From an uncultured Saprospiraceae bacterium (GTDB lineage: Bacteria; Bacteroidota; Bacteroidia; Chitinophagales; Saprospiraceae), in the NCBI GenBank assembly GCA_937924805.1, contig CALDTZ010000027.1:19728-83727 (forward strand): DNA of 64,000 bases, read 5' to 3'. This document shows, piece after piece, positions 1 through 8,720 of the stretch (positions are counted from its first letter, which is position 1; every line of letters begins with the position of its first letter). The notes beneath the pieces were generated by a model. It saw only the letters and a list, made by a program, of their open reading frames with translations, was not told where the DNA came from and searched no databases. Position numbers and translations under genes: made by a program.

Positions 1-2049
1 TGGCCTGGATTGATGGGTGAATTTCTTTTTTATATGCCATTGACGCTAATTATTGTATTGGGTTCTTCCCTATTTGTTGCTTTAGTTATCAGCCCTGTAT
101 TTACGGCTAGTTTAATGAAGGTAGATACCCAAGAAAATGACAAATCCATCATTAAAAGAAAACGTCAAAGTATCATTGTAGGAAGTTTTATGATGCTACT
201 CGGTGCTGTGTTAAGTCATTTTGCTGGCATACTATGGTTAAGAAATATATTGGTGATGGCTATGATATTAACCTTGGTCAATTTTTTCTTTTTCAGACCT
301 GCTTCATTCTATTTTCAAAATCGAATTTTACCTATTCTAGAAAGAGGATATGATACGTTTATACGTTTTGTTTTAGGCGGTATTAAACCGACACTTACTT
401 TAATAGGAACTTTCTTTTTGTTGATTGCTGCAATTATGATCCTTGCGTTGAATTTGCCAAAAATCATATTTTTTCCAAGTGCCGATCCTTTATATGTCAA
501 TGTATTTGTAGAATTACCGCTAGGAAAAGATATCTCTGCAACCGATGAATTAATGGCCAATATTGAATCAGAAATTATAGATATTCTTGAGCCCAATTCA
601 GAAATTGTAGAAGCGGTATTGACACAAATAGGAGAAAATACGTCAGATCCAAACTCACCTCCTGAACCTGGTGTCACCCCAAATAAAGGTCGGATTACCG
701 TATCCTTTGTTCAAAGCAAGGATAGAGGTGGCAAGTCCACAAAGAAAATCATGGAAGAAATTCGGGAAGCCATGAAAGATTATGCAGGTGTACAAATTTC
801 TGTTGATAAAAATGCAGATGGACCACCTGTTGGAAAAGCGATAAGTATTGAAGTCAGATGTGATGATATTGATTCATTATTAGTCACTTCTGACAATATT
901 ATAAAATTCATCAACCGGCAAGGAATAGAAGGAATTGAAGAACTGAAAGCAGATGTAAAGTTGGGTAAACCTGAACTGCTTGTCAATATTGACCGAGAAG
1001 CGGCTAGACGATATGAACTTTCAACTTATAGTATCGCCGATGCACTAAGGACTTCCATTTTTGGAAAAGAAGTCTCCAAATTTAAAAAAGGAGAGGATGA
1101 ATATCCGATTATGCTTCGACTTGATGATAGTTACAAAAACAATATTTCCGATTTAATGAATCAAAAAGTAACCTTTAGGAATCCTGCTAATGGTCAAATT
1201 GCTCAAGTACCGATTTCAGCTGTCAGTAACGCAGAATATGGAAGTACCTATAGCTCTATTAAGCGAAAAGATGGAAAACGAATGGTGACAATTGCTTCAA
1301 ATGTATTAGCAGGATATAATCCCAATGAGGTCGTAGCTAGTATAAAAGAATCATTGTTAGACTACCCTCTTTCAGAAATTACGACGTATGAATTTACAGG
1401 AGAGCAACAACAGCAAGCAGAAGATACTGCCTTTTTAGGTAATTCATTTTTGATTGCATTATTTATGATCTTTATCATTATTGTAGCTCAATTTAATTCA
1501 TTAACATCTCCATTTATCATTATCATTTCTATTCTATTTAGTACGATTGGTGTTTTCCTTGGATATGCATTTACCGGAAGGGATATCACTGTTATTTTTA
1601 CGGGTGTCGGTATCATCTCTCTAGCCGGAATTGTCGTAAACAATGCCATTGTTTTAATCGATTATACCAATCTGGTGATTAAACGAAAACTAGAAGAAAT
1701 GGGCCTTGAAAAAATGTCTGATATGCCATTTGCCGTAATTAAGGAATGTATCATTGAAGGTGGAGCTACTAGATTAAGACCTGTACTTCTTACAGCAATA
1801 ACCACAATATTAGGTTTGATTCCTCTTGCGATTGGTTTTAATTTCAACTTTTTTACTTGGATCAGCGATCTAGACCCTGATATTTTTATTGGAGGTGATA
1901 ATACGGCGATATGGGGACCTATGGCTTGGACCATTATTTACGGATTGACATTTGCTACCTTCTTAACGCTGGTCGTTATTCCAGTTATGTATTGGTTAGC
2001 CTTCAGGACTAAATTTAGATTTTCTTCATTATTTTCAAAAAAGAAATAA
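1..2049 (+). CDS. RND-family efflux permease, C-terminal part (cut by window start)
   Basis: Inner-membrane permease of the AcrB/HAE1 resistance-nodulation-division type, which exports substrates using the proton gradient together with a periplasmic adaptor and an outer-membrane channel. The frame is open from base 1 (W-P-G before the L-M-G-E-F stretch), so the N-terminal part lies outside the window. Visible are a membrane pair typical of the middle of RND pumps (VLGSSLFVALVISPVF), a large periplasmic loop (roughly residues 165-470) and a second membrane block containing the GEQQQQAED, VAQFNSLTSP and GIVVNNAIVLIDY motifs. An extra hydrophobic stretch near residues 55-100 is not typical of AcrB. 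The end has the usual TRLRPVLLTA segment. pdxH follows 3 bases after the stop, so the two may share a transcript. The substrate cannot be told from sequence. Confidence 0.9.
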   Translation, partial: WPGLMGEFLFYMPLTLIIVLGSSLFVALVISPVFTASLMKVDTQENDKSIIKRKRQSIIVGSFMMLLGAVLSHFAGILWLRNILVMAMILTLVNFFFFRPASFYFQNRILPILERGYDTFIRFVLGGIKPTLTLIGTFFLLIAAIMILALNLPKIIFFPSADPLYVNVFVELPLGKDISATDELMANIESEIIDILEPNSEIVEAVLTQIGENTSDPNSPPEPGVTPNKGRITVSFVQSKDRGGKSTKKIMEEIREAMKDYAGVQISVDKNADGPPVGKAISIEVRCDDIDSLLVTSDNIIKFINRQGIEGIEELKADVKLGKPELLVNIDREAARRYELSTYSIADALRTSIFGKEVSKFKKGEDEYPIMLRLDDSYKNNISDLMNQKVTFRNPANGQIAQVPISAVSNAEYGSTYSSIKRKDGKRMVTIASNVLAGYNPNEVVASIKESLLDYPLSEITTYEFTGEQQQQAEDTAFLGNSFLIALFMIFIIIVAQFNSLTSPFIIIISILFSTIGVFLGYAFTGRDITVIFTGVGIISLAGIVVNNAIVLIDYTNLVIKRKLEEMGLEKMSDMPFAVIKECIIEGGATRLRPVLLTAITTILGLIPLAIGFNFNFFTWISDLDPDIFIGGDNTAIWGPMAWTIIYGLTFATFLTLVVIPVMYWLAFRTKFRFSSLFSKKK

Positions 2050-2052
2050 GCT

Positions 2053-2697
2053 TTGGCTCAAGACCCAATCGAAGCATTAAGAATACAATATTTGAAGGGT
2101 TCACTGAATCGAGTGGACCTTCATCAAAATCCAATCGTACAATTTAAAGATTGGTGGAATCAAGCCTTGGATGCTAAGGTCTATGAAGCCAATGCAATGA
2201 TCTTATCAACCGTTGTTGATAATGTTCCGTCATCGAGGACCGTCCTTATTAAGGGAATTACGGATCAAGGTCTTCTATTTTATACAAATTACGACAGTGA
2301 CAAGGGTAAAGCCATTGCCAACAACCCAAATGTAGCTGTATGCTTTCTATGGAAAGAATTGCAACGACAAGTGCGAATTGAAGGTACGGCTCACAAAATT
2401 TCAAGAGAAAAATCTCAAGCATATTTTCAATCAAGACCTCGAGGTAGTCAACTCTCCGCATGGACATCCCCACAAAGTCAAATTGTATCAAATAGGGACG
2501 TTTTACACGAATGGAGAGATCGAATTGAAATGAAATTTGATGGTCAAGAAATTCTCCCTGTACCAGCATTTTGGGGTGGATACGAAATTGTAATTAATCA
2601 AATTGAATGTTGGCAAGGTCGGGCAAATCGACTTCACGATCGTTTTCGATATTCCCGCCGTGATGGAGAGTGGCAATTGGATCGATTGGCGCCCTAA
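2053..2697 (+). CDS. pdxH: pyridoxamine 5'-phosphate oxidase
   Basis: FMN-dependent cytosolic oxidase that converts pyridoxine or pyridoxamine 5'-phosphate to pyridoxal 5'-phosphate, the last step of vitamin B6 synthesis and salvage. The 214-residue protein lines up over its whole length with E. coli PdxH: SSRTVLIKGI and FYTNYDSDKG in the FMN-binding half, RQVRIEGTA in the middle, the QSRPRGSQLSAW motif, FWGGYEI, and the C-terminal signature RLHDRFRY ending in DRLAP. The start is a TTG only 3 bases after the preceding stop; no better ATG occurs before conserved sequence, so TTG is accepted. It is probably carried on the end of the upstream efflux transcript. The encoded product supplies PLP for enzymes such as GlyA, also present in this window. 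Confidence 0.95.
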   Translation: MAQDPIEALRIQYLKGSLNRVDLHQNPIVQFKDWWNQALDAKVYEANAMILSTVVDNVPSSRTVLIKGITDQGLLFYTNYDSDKGKAIANNPNVAVCFLWKELQRQVRIEGTAHKISREKSQAYFQSRPRGSQLSAWTSPQSQIVSNRDVLHEWRDRIEMKFDGQEILPVPAFWGGYEIVINQIECWQGRANRLHDRFRYSRRDGEWQLDRLAP

Positions 2698-2730
2698 AAT
2701 CTATCGTTAATTACACCTATTATCCCATAC

Positions 2731-2767
2731 CTAGACGTTCGGTCGCGTTATACTAATCGAACGTTAG
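2731..2767. repeat. inverted repeat downstream of pdxH
   Basis: The arms CTAgACGTTCG and CGAACGTTAG pair over ten bases with one bulged G, around a loop of 16 bases. It lies 33 bases after the pdxH stop. No T-run follows, so it is not a standard intrinsic terminator; it could be an mRNA 3' end structure or a protein-binding site. Confidence 0.35.
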
Positions 2768-2950
2768 ATATATTTATAATGCGCTCAATATTTACAAAAT
2801 TATAAAGGAATAAAATCATTTTTATAAAGTTATGAACTCCTTAGTCAAAATGATGTTTACTTACATCTAACCCTTTTAATTATCCACTTCATGCTGATCG
2901 TATGAATCGATGATCGGATGATCAGAATGCTAATAAATAATGGGAACGGA

Positions 2951-4018
2951 ATGAATATGAATATAGAAAAACTAGACAGAGATTATCCAAATAAACCTTA
3001 TTTGATAGCAGGACCATGCAGTGCTGAAACTGAAGAACAAGTTATGACAACAGCAAAAGCATTAGCATCCCAAAAGATTGAGCTTTTTCGTGCTGGAATT
3101 TGGAAACCAAGAACGCGGCCCAATTCTTTTGAAGGAGTAGGTATTCCTGGTCTCACTTGGTTACAAAGTGTAAAACAAGAAACAGGACTAAAAGTGACCA
3201 CTGAGGTCGCAAATAATAAGCATGTCGATTTAGCCCTCAAGCACAATATTGATGTTTTATGGATTGGAGCTAGAACTACCGTAAATCCATTTTCGGTTCA
3301 AGAAATCGCTAATTCACTAGTTGGTGTTAATATTCCTGTACTAATAAAAAATCCAATTAATCCAGATTTAAAATTATGGATGGGCGCTATTGAGCGTATA
3401 TATAAAGCGGGGATCACTAAAATTGGATTAATCCATAGAGGTTTTTCTGTGTATGGTAAATCTCCATTTAGAAATATTCCTAGATGGCAAATACCCATTG
3501 AACTTAAAAAGGAATTTCCTGAAATCATGCTACTCTGTGACAATAGTCACATCTGTGGACGTACAGATACTTTGCAAGAAGTCGCACAAAAAGCACTCGA
3601 TTTGAATTTTGACGGCCTTATGACTGAAATACATCCAGATCCAGATAATGCCTGGTCAGATGCAGCCCAACAAATAACTCCAAAGCAATACGATACGTTA
3701 CAAAACAATTTAGTTTTACGTAAAGAAGGAAATGCTAAAATACAAGATGGGCTAACTTCACTACGTGGTCAAATTGATCTTCTAGATGATGAAATCTTAA
3801 ATATTTTAGGTCGAAGAATGGGTGTAGCTGAAGAAATTGGTCTATATAAGAAAAAGGAAGGTATTTCTATTCTACAAGCTAAACGATGGGCTGAAATACT
3901 GGAAAGATCACTTATTAAAGGAAAAACCAACAACCTCAGCGAACATTTTATTAATGCTTTATTAAAAGCGATCCACGACGAATCGATAGACCATCAAAAT
4001 CAGATCATGAATAAATAA
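2951..4018 (+). CDS. bifunctional DAHP synthase / chorismate mutase
   Basis: Shikimate-pathway enzyme joining two catalytic parts. Residues 1-250 are a type I DAHP synthase of the AroF/KDO8P-synthase fold, which condenses phosphoenolpyruvate and erythrose 4-phosphate: IAGPCSAETEEQV, RAGIWKPRTRPNSFEGVG, WIGARTTVNPF, IHRGFSVYGKS, CDNSHICGRTD and DGLMTEIHPDPDNAWSDAAQQ are all present. Residues 265-345 form an AroQ-type chorismate mutase helix bundle (LRGQIDLLDDEILNILGRRM). This fusion is common in Bacteroidota and lets the mutase end product control entry to the pathway. An in-frame ATG at 2918 would add 11 residues unlike the family; 2951 or the ATG at 2957 fits better. The gene stands alone, with long gaps on both sides. 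Confidence 0.92.
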   Translation: MNMNIEKLDRDYPNKPYLIAGPCSAETEEQVMTTAKALASQKIELFRAGIWKPRTRPNSFEGVGIPGLTWLQSVKQETGLKVTTEVANNKHVDLALKHNIDVLWIGARTTVNPFSVQEIANSLVGVNIPVLIKNPINPDLKLWMGAIERIYKAGITKIGLIHRGFSVYGKSPFRNIPRWQIPIELKKEFPEIMLLCDNSHICGRTDTLQEVAQKALDLNFDGLMTEIHPDPDNAWSDAAQQITPKQYDTLQNNLVLRKEGNAKIQDGLTSLRGQIDLLDDEILNILGRRMGVAEEIGLYKKKEGISILQAKRWAEILERSLIKGKTNNLSEHFINALLKAIHDESIDHQNQIMNK

Positions 4019-4296
4019 GTTTTATATAAATTCCATTCGTGAATAGCTTTTTTGTTCGGTAAAGAGACAACCATTGAATAAACACATCCTGATGATATGA
4101 ATGGTATAAGAAGATAAAGTAGGAACATTATAAGTTGGTTTAGAAGCACATTTGATTATTCGTGATAAGTATTTATTGCCTATTCTTTCTGAAGGAACTC
4201 GTACGATAAAAGTGCTTCAAACATACTTGCAGACAACCTAATCGATGGAGAATAATATTCGATGTAACAAACAGAAAGACATCAAATAACCAATAC

Positions 4297-4310
4297 CATG
4301 TATATACATG
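4297..4310. repeat. 14-base perfect palindrome CATGTATATACATG
   Basis: A perfect palindrome about 66 bases upstream of the hipB-like promoter -33 element. Together with the second palindrome at 4351-4366 it may form part of an operator region for the HTH antitoxin. Binding is inferred from position only. Confidence 0.4.
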
Positions 4311-4350
4311 TATGATATTTCATTCACCAAACACCAATATCAGACATAAC

Positions 4351-4366
4351 GTATGAATAATCATAC
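4351..4366. promoter_or_regulatory. candidate antitoxin operator, GTATGA-N4-TCATAC
   Basis: Inverted repeat with 6-base arms and a 4-base spacer, ending 9 bases before the TTG of the promoter that drives the HTH/HipA-like genes. HipB-type antitoxins repress their own operon by binding palindromes around the promoter, so this is a natural candidate site. Confidence 0.45.
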
Positions 4367-4375
4367 ATTCATAAG

Positions 4376-4406
4376 TTGACACAACAATAATTATTATCTA
4401 TATTTG
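4376..4406 (+). promoter_or_regulatory. Bacteroidota-type promoter for the hipBA-like operon
   Basis: TTG at 4376-4378 and a perfect TAnnTTTG (TATATTTG) at 4399-4406, separated by 20 bases, match the Bacteroidota housekeeping consensus. The -7 box lies 38 bases before the ATG at 4445, leaving a short leader. Confidence 0.7.
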
Positions 4407-4444
4407 TATTAAATATCATTCATTACATATAAAATAAATACATT

Positions 4445-4804
4445 ATGACTGATAAATCATACATAAAATGGCATTCAATGAGCGATACAGCCATTGAAAT
4501 AGAAATCGGTCGCTTTATAAAACACATGCGCCAACAAAAAGGGAAAACCCAGCAACAGCTTGCTGATGCATCCAATATAAGTAGATCTACCTTAAGTCTA
4601 CTAGAACGCGGTGATTCAGGGAATCTTAAAACTCTAATTCAAGTCTTACGCGTACTTGATCAACTTCAAATCCTCCAAGCATTTGAATACAAAACACCAA
4701 TTAGTCCATTAGCCTTAGCTAAAGCTCAATATAAACCCAGAAAACGTATCAAACCATCGAAACAAAAAAAAGTATCAAATCCTAAACGAAAATCCGATTG
4801 GTAA
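4445..4804 (+). CDS. XRE-family HTH antitoxin, HipB-like
   Basis: Small DNA-binding protein of 119 residues. Residues 20-80 form a Cro/C1-type helix-turn-helix: IGRFIKHMRQQKGKTQQQLA, then SNISRSTLSLLERG as turn and recognition helix, then NLKTLIQVLRVLDQL. The C-terminal 35 residues are strongly basic (KPRKRIKPSKQKKV) and probably disordered. The stop TAA overlaps the ATG of the HipA-like kinase by one base, the typical antitoxin-before-toxin arrangement, so the pair is almost certainly translated from one mRNA. It probably binds and restrains the kinase and represses its own promoter through the palindromes upstream. The family call is firm; the antitoxin role is inferred from context. Confidence 0.88.
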   Translation: MTDKSYIKWHSMSDTAIEIEIGRFIKHMRQQKGKTQQQLADASNISRSTLSLLERGDSGNLKTLIQVLRVLDQLQILQAFEYKTPISPLALAKAQYKPRKRIKPSKQKKVSNPKRKSDW

Positions 4805-6108
4805 TGATAACAACAGCCTTTGTAAAAATATGGGATGTCCTCGTTGGAGCGGTCGCTTGGGACCAAGAAAATCAACTGGCAAATTTCGAATATGATCCAG
4901 ATTTTATAGAAAAAAACTGGGACCTCTCCCCGATCAAAATGCCCATATCAGCTGGCGCAAAGATCTACAACTTCCCTAATCTTAGAGTCGGACGAGAAAG
5001 TGTCTATGACACCTTCAAAGGATTGCCAGGTCTACTCGCAGATATGCTTCCCGATAAATATGGTAATCAACTAATAGATACATGGCTAGCCCAGCAAGGT
5101 AGGCCTGTAGATTCTATGAACCCAATAGAAAAACTATGCTTTATTGGCTCGCGAGGAATGGGAGCTATCGAATTTGAGCCAACACAAATAAAAGGAAAAA
5201 AAATCGCCTACAAAATAGAGGTTTCCTCCCTAGTCGAAATGTCGCAAAAGATGCTTCAAAAAAGGATAAAATTCGAAACCAACATAGATACAGATGAACG
5301 AAAAGCAATGCTCGACATTCTACGAATAGGAACATCCGCAGGAGGTGCACGCCCTAAAGCAGTCATTGCTTACAACGAAAAAACTGGTGAAGTAAGATCA
5401 GGACAAGCAAAAGCCCCAAAAGGGTTTAATCACTGGCTGATCAAATTAGATGGTGTAAGTGAAGCCCAATTTGGAGAATCCAAAGGCTATGGCAGAGTAG
5501 AAATGGCCTACTATCTTATGGCCAAAGACTGCGGAATTGACATGATGGAAAGTCGACTATTGGAAGAAAATGGTCGAGCCCACTTTATGACCAAACGTTA
5601 TGATCGAGAAGGTGGTCAAATCCGACATCATGTTCAAACATGGTGTGCAATGAATCACTATGATTTTAATGATATGAACAGTTACAGCTATGAACAACTG
5701 TTTCAAACAATGCGAAGGTTAGGCCTTGATTACAAGGAAGCAGAACAAATGTTTACACGTATGGTCTTTAATGTGCTTGCACGAAATTGTGATGACCACA
5801 CTAAGAATTTTTCTTTTAGAATGAAAAAAGATGAATATTGGACATTAACACCCGCTTATGATATATGTCATGCTTATGATCCTAAAAGTATTTGGGTAAG
5901 TCAGCACGCACTCAGCATTAATGGAAAAAGAAAGGGACAAACAAAAAAAGATCTACTAACAATCGCAAAATCAATGAATATAAAAAAGGCTACATCAATT
6001 ATAGATAAAATCCAGACCATCGTAAAAAACTGGAAATTCTATGCAGACAAAGTACATGTAAACAAAGGAAAAAGAGAAGAAATCGCCGCTACACATATTC
6101 AAGTCTAA
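4804..6108 (+). CDS. HipA-like serine/threonine kinase (type II toxin)
   Basis: HipA-family protein kinase. In E. coli, HipA phosphorylates glutamyl-tRNA synthetase, stops translation and causes persistence; the target of this 434-residue relative is unknown. An N-terminal HipA domain (about residues 1-110, with GLPGLLADMLPDKYGN) is followed by the kinase core: the glycine-rich TSAGGARPKAVI loop, the GYGRVEMAYYLMAKDCGI helix region, catalytic RNCDDHTKNFSF (Asp near residue 330) and metal-binding TPAYDIC. All look intact, so the toxin should be active. ATG 4804 overlaps the antitoxin stop; a TTG two codons earlier is less likely. The length is close to E. coli HipA (440), and the gene ends before a 170-base gap. 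The operon sits between housekeeping genes and may have been acquired as a unit. Confidence 0.9.
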   Translation: MITTAFVKIWDVLVGAVAWDQENQLANFEYDPDFIEKNWDLSPIKMPISAGAKIYNFPNLRVGRESVYDTFKGLPGLLADMLPDKYGNQLIDTWLAQQGRPVDSMNPIEKLCFIGSRGMGAIEFEPTQIKGKKIAYKIEVSSLVEMSQKMLQKRIKFETNIDTDERKAMLDILRIGTSAGGARPKAVIAYNEKTGEVRSGQAKAPKGFNHWLIKLDGVSEAQFGESKGYGRVEMAYYLMAKDCGIDMMESRLLEENGRAHFMTKRYDREGGQIRHHVQTWCAMNHYDFNDMNSYSYEQLFQTMRRLGLDYKEAEQMFTRMVFNVLARNCDDHTKNFSFRMKKDEYWTLTPAYDICHAYDPKSIWVSQHALSINGKRKGQTKKDLLTIAKSMNIKKATSIIDKIQTIVKNWKFYADKVHVNKGKREEIAATHIQV

Positions 6109-6173
6109 CCCCCTCTTAGAAACCAAGACAAATAGAATAGCCAATAATCTCCATTCACCTTAACTAAAGAAGT

Positions 6174-6193
6174 CTCTTTACTATAATAAAGAG
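6174..6193. repeat. short stem-loop CTCTTTA-N6-TAAAGAG
   Basis: Seven-base arms with a six-base loop, 66 bases after the HipA-like stop. It is AT-rich without a T-run, so it is a weak terminator candidate for the toxin-antitoxin mRNA at best. Confidence 0.25.
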
Positions 6194-6278
6194 TAACTCG
6201 AAAACCTATCAATAAAAAATACCTTCTTTTTCAACAATTAACAATTCAATCTTGTTATCCCTTTAGTGAATATAATAC

Positions 6279-6548
6279 ATGACAGACAGAGATCTAGATA
6301 GAATCATAGAAATGGCATGGGAAGACCGCACGCCATTCGAAGCAATAGACATTCAATTTGGCTTACCCGAAGCAGCCGTCATTAAATTGATGCGTAAAGA
6401 ATTAAAAGAAAGTTCATTTAAGCGGTGGAGAAAAAGAGTCAATAGTGGCGTCAGTAAAAAGCATCTCAAAAAAAGGAGTGCCGAAATTACTCGATTCAAA
6501 TGCTCAAGACAAAAAAGTATCTCCAATAATAAGATAGCGAAACGATAA
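6279..6548 (+). CDS. DUF2805 / TIGR03643-family small protein
   Basis: 89-residue protein of unknown function. Residues 1-55 match, from memory, the family known as DUF2805 or TIGR03643: LDRIIEMAWEDRTPFEAI, FGLPEAAVIKLMRKELK and SSFKRWRKRV. The pattern of short helices suggests a helix-turn-helix-like fold that could contact nucleic acid. The C-terminal 35 residues are basic and rich in Lys, Arg and Ser. It opens the photolyase cluster, 98 bases before the photolyase-like gene and on the same strand. Members of this family often sit beside photolyase or cryptochrome genes as far as I recall, so a linked role is likely but unproven. ATG 6279 is the only reasonable start. Confidence 0.8.
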   Translation: MTDRDLDRIIEMAWEDRTPFEAIDIQFGLPEAAVIKLMRKELKESSFKRWRKRVNSGVSKKHLKKRSAEITRFKCSRQKSISNNKIAKR

Positions 6549-6646
6549 TCACTAACCAACTTAAATGGAGCTGAGGATAATGCCCACGAATCTACGATCT
6601 ATCAATACCAATGAACTAGCCAGTACCAAACCCTATTCTTGACCAC

Positions 6647-8125
6647 ATGAAGGAAAACTTGAATATCGTCTGGTTAAAAAGAGATCTTAGATTGCAAGAT
6701 CATGCACCTTTTTATTTTGCTGAAGAAGCACCCCATGATTATATAAGTATTTACATCTTTGAACCTTCCATGATGTCATACCCTGACACATCATTAAGGC
6801 ACTTACAGTTTATTTACCATTCGATTCAATCCATGAATCAACAATTGGAAAAATACAACAGAAAAGTGATCGTATTCTACGCAGAAGCAGTCGATGTTTT
6901 TGAACTATTAAAAAATAACTATAAAATAAACAAGATATTTTCTTACCAAGAAAGTGGCACAAGACACACATGGAATCGAGATAAAGCATCTAAACAATAT
7001 TTTAAAGAAAACAAGATTCAATGGCTCGAATTCCAAAAAGATGGTGTTATTCGAGGCATAAAAAATCGAAAAAACTGGGACAAACAATGGCAACAGTTTA
7101 TAACAAAAAAATCAATAAACAACAGCTATACTAGAAGCAATCTTACCCCGCTAAATCACTCGTTGACCTTAGAGCCAAGGTTGAAAAAGACATTGGCACT
7201 TTATCCTAAAGAATTTCAACAACCCGGAGAAGAAAATGCATGGAAATATCTTATTTCATTTTGTCATGAACGTGGAAAAAACTACCAAACGTATATTTCA
7301 AAACCAATGGAATCTAGAAAATCTTGCGGACGTATCTCCCCATATTTAGCATGGGGCAATCTAACGATAAAGCAAGCTTTTCAATTTGTATCTAGTCATT
7401 CCAACTTCAAAAAACATCGTCGAAGTTTCAGTGGCTTGCTCACACGGCTTAAATGGCATTGTCACTTTATTCAAAAATTTGAGGTTGAATGTGACTATGA
7501 AACAAAATGTGTAAATCCAGGCTATGAATTACTTATTTATTCAAATAATGAAAAAAGAATAAGCGCTTGGAAAGATGGCAAAACAGGAATCCCACTCGTT
7601 GATGCTTGTATGCGATGTTTGCATTCAACTGGGTGGATCAATTTTAGAATGAGAGCTATGTTAGTATCTGTTTTTTGTCACCATTTTGATTGTGATTGGA
7701 GAAAAGGGACATATCATCTTGCAAAATTGTTTCTTGATTATGAACCTGGCATTCATTATCCACAATTTCAAATGCAAGCAGGAACAACAGGTATTAATAC
7801 AATACGAATGTACAACCCAATAAAACAATCACAGGATCATGATCCACATGGTAACTTTATAAAAAAATGGGTGCCAGAATTAAAAAACGTACCCATTGAA
7901 TTTATCCATGAACCATGGAGAATGACGGTTATGGAACGAGAATTTAACAATATAGATCCCGCCTATCCAAAACCAATCATTAACATAATTGATAGTGGCA
8001 AAGCAGCAAGAATAAAAATCTGGGGGCACCGAAATCACCCATCTGTCAAAAAAGAAAACCATCGAATCATACAATTACATACTAGAAACAATGGAGTTAG
8101 AAAAAACGAATATAAAAGAACTTGA
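6647..8125 (+). CDS. photolyase/cryptochrome-family flavoprotein (atypical active site)
   Basis: 492-residue FAD protein of the photolyase/cryptochrome superfamily, which repairs UV photoproducts or senses blue light. The N-terminal Rossmann-like antenna domain (residues 1-130) begins [15 protein letters not shown]. The FAD domain (about 200-440) has [35 protein letters not shown] and WVPELKNVP. Compared by eye with E. coli PhrB, several substrate-contact residues differ: the Glu of the NELIWREF region is replaced (TRLKWHCHF here), the Asn of WMHNRLRM is Phe (WINFRMRAM), and the Trp near WQWAAST is Met (FQMQAGTT). A classic CPD photolyase role is therefore uncertain. The end is basic. Its last 35 bases overlap the flavin reductase-like gene. 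Confidence 0.85.
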   Translation: MKENLNIVWLKRDLRLQDHAPFYFAEEAPHDYISIYIFEPSMMSYPDTSLRHLQFIYHSIQSMNQQLEKYNRKVIVFYAEAVDVFELLKNNYKINKIFSYQESGTRHTWNRDKASKQYFKENKIQWLEFQKDGVIRGIKNRKNWDKQWQQFITKKSINNSYTRSNLTPLNHSLTLEPRLKKTLALYPKEFQQPGEENAWKYLISFCHERGKNYQTYISKPMESRKSCGRISPYLAWGNLTIKQAFQFVSSHSNFKKHRRSFSGLLTRLKWHCHFIQKFEVECDYETKCVNPGYELLIYSNNEKRISAWKDGKTGIPLVDACMRCLHSTGWINFRMRAMLVSVFCHHFDCDWRKGTYHLAKLFLDYEPGIHYPQFQMQAGTTGINTIRMYNPIKQSQDHDPHGNFIKKWVPELKNVPIEFIHEPWRMTVMEREFNNIDPAYPKPIINIIDSGKAARIKIWGHRNHPSVKKENHRIIQLHTRNNGVRKNEYKRT

Positions 8126-8720
8126 TCGCACATACAGATTGAATTTAATCAATTCAATTACAGGCATAAAACCAGCAAACCTCATAGGTACTCGATCTAA
8201 AAATCAAATAGACAATGTCGCTATTTTCTCTTCTGTTGTACATTTAGGTTCTAATCCTGCACAAATAGGTTTTGTCGTCCGACCAAAGAAAAAAACACCT
8301 AGAGATACTTTTGTTAATATAAATGAAACAGGATATTATACAATAAATCATATAACACAATCTATGATTCATAGAGCACATGCCACTTCGGCAAATGTTG
8401 ACAGTCAAATTTCAGAATTTGACCTAATGAAAATGGATCGAATGTTTATCAAAGGATTTCTAGCTCCTTTTGTAAAAGAAAGTCCAGTAAAAATTGGTAT
8501 GAAACATATTCAAAATGTGCCTCTACCTAATGGAACAACCTTTATAATCGGATCTGTTGAAAATATCATTATTCCAGATGAATCCATCAATGACCTTGGT
8601 GAACTAGATTTATCAACCTACGATTGTGCGGGCATTTCAGGGCTTAATACCTATTACAATATGCAAATGGTTAATCGTTTTCCATATATTAAAGCAAATG
8701 AAATCCCTTCATTCGAATGA
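8091..8720 (+). CDS. flavin reductase-like, FMN-binding split-barrel protein
   Basis: 209-residue protein resembling flavin reductase-like domain proteins, which bind FMN and reduce free flavin with NAD(P)H or use it in small oxidations. Seen are the N-terminal strands with [13 protein letters not shown], then [40 protein letters not shown] and a C-terminal GLNTYYN stretch. It starts 35 bases inside the photolyase-like gene, and its TGA overlaps the ATG of the next small gene as ATGA, so translation is probably coupled. In this cluster it could supply reduced flavin to the two photolyase-like enzymes, an inference from position. Family assignment is moderately secure; substrate unknown. Confidence 0.75.
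   Translation: MELEKTNIKELDRTYRLNLINSITGIKPANLIGTRSKNQIDNVAIFSSVVHLGSNPAQIGFVVRPKKKTPRDTFVNINETGYYTINHITQSMIHRAHATSANVDSQISEFDLMKMDRMFIKGFLAPFVKESPVKIGMKHIQNVPLPNGTTFIIGSVENIIIPDESINDLGELDLSTYDCAGISGLNTYYNMQMVNRFPYIKANEIPSFE

Larger units (their letters stand above)
4019..4444. other. 426-base intergenic region upstream of the hipBA-like pair
   Basis: No intact gene is visible. Bases 4134-4239 read, in one frame between two stops, as a peptide containing LEAHLIIRDKYLLPILSEG and then TRTIKVLQTYLQTT. This faintly resembles the C-terminal end of a tyrosine recombinase (arginine, then LLxxGT and a VxQxYL pattern), but the conserved LGH and final tyrosine are missing, so it is at best a decayed fragment. 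The right half is AT-rich and holds two palindromes and a strong promoter for the toxin-antitoxin genes, listed separately. Confidence 0.5.

Noticed and set aside
315..677. Antisense reading frames inside the RND gene and similar long frames opposite other genes
   Set aside because: They lie entirely inside clear coding genes, lack family motifs and have no spacing or promoter of their own.
2918..2950. ATG 2918 as start of the DAHP synthase/chorismate mutase
   Set aside because: The extra 11 residues are not typical of the family; the ATG at 2951 or 2957 is closer to the conserved domain.
7194..7206. Second sigma-54-like sequence (TTGGCACTTTATC)
   Set aside because: It lies inside the photolyase-like gene and lacks the TTGC -12 element.
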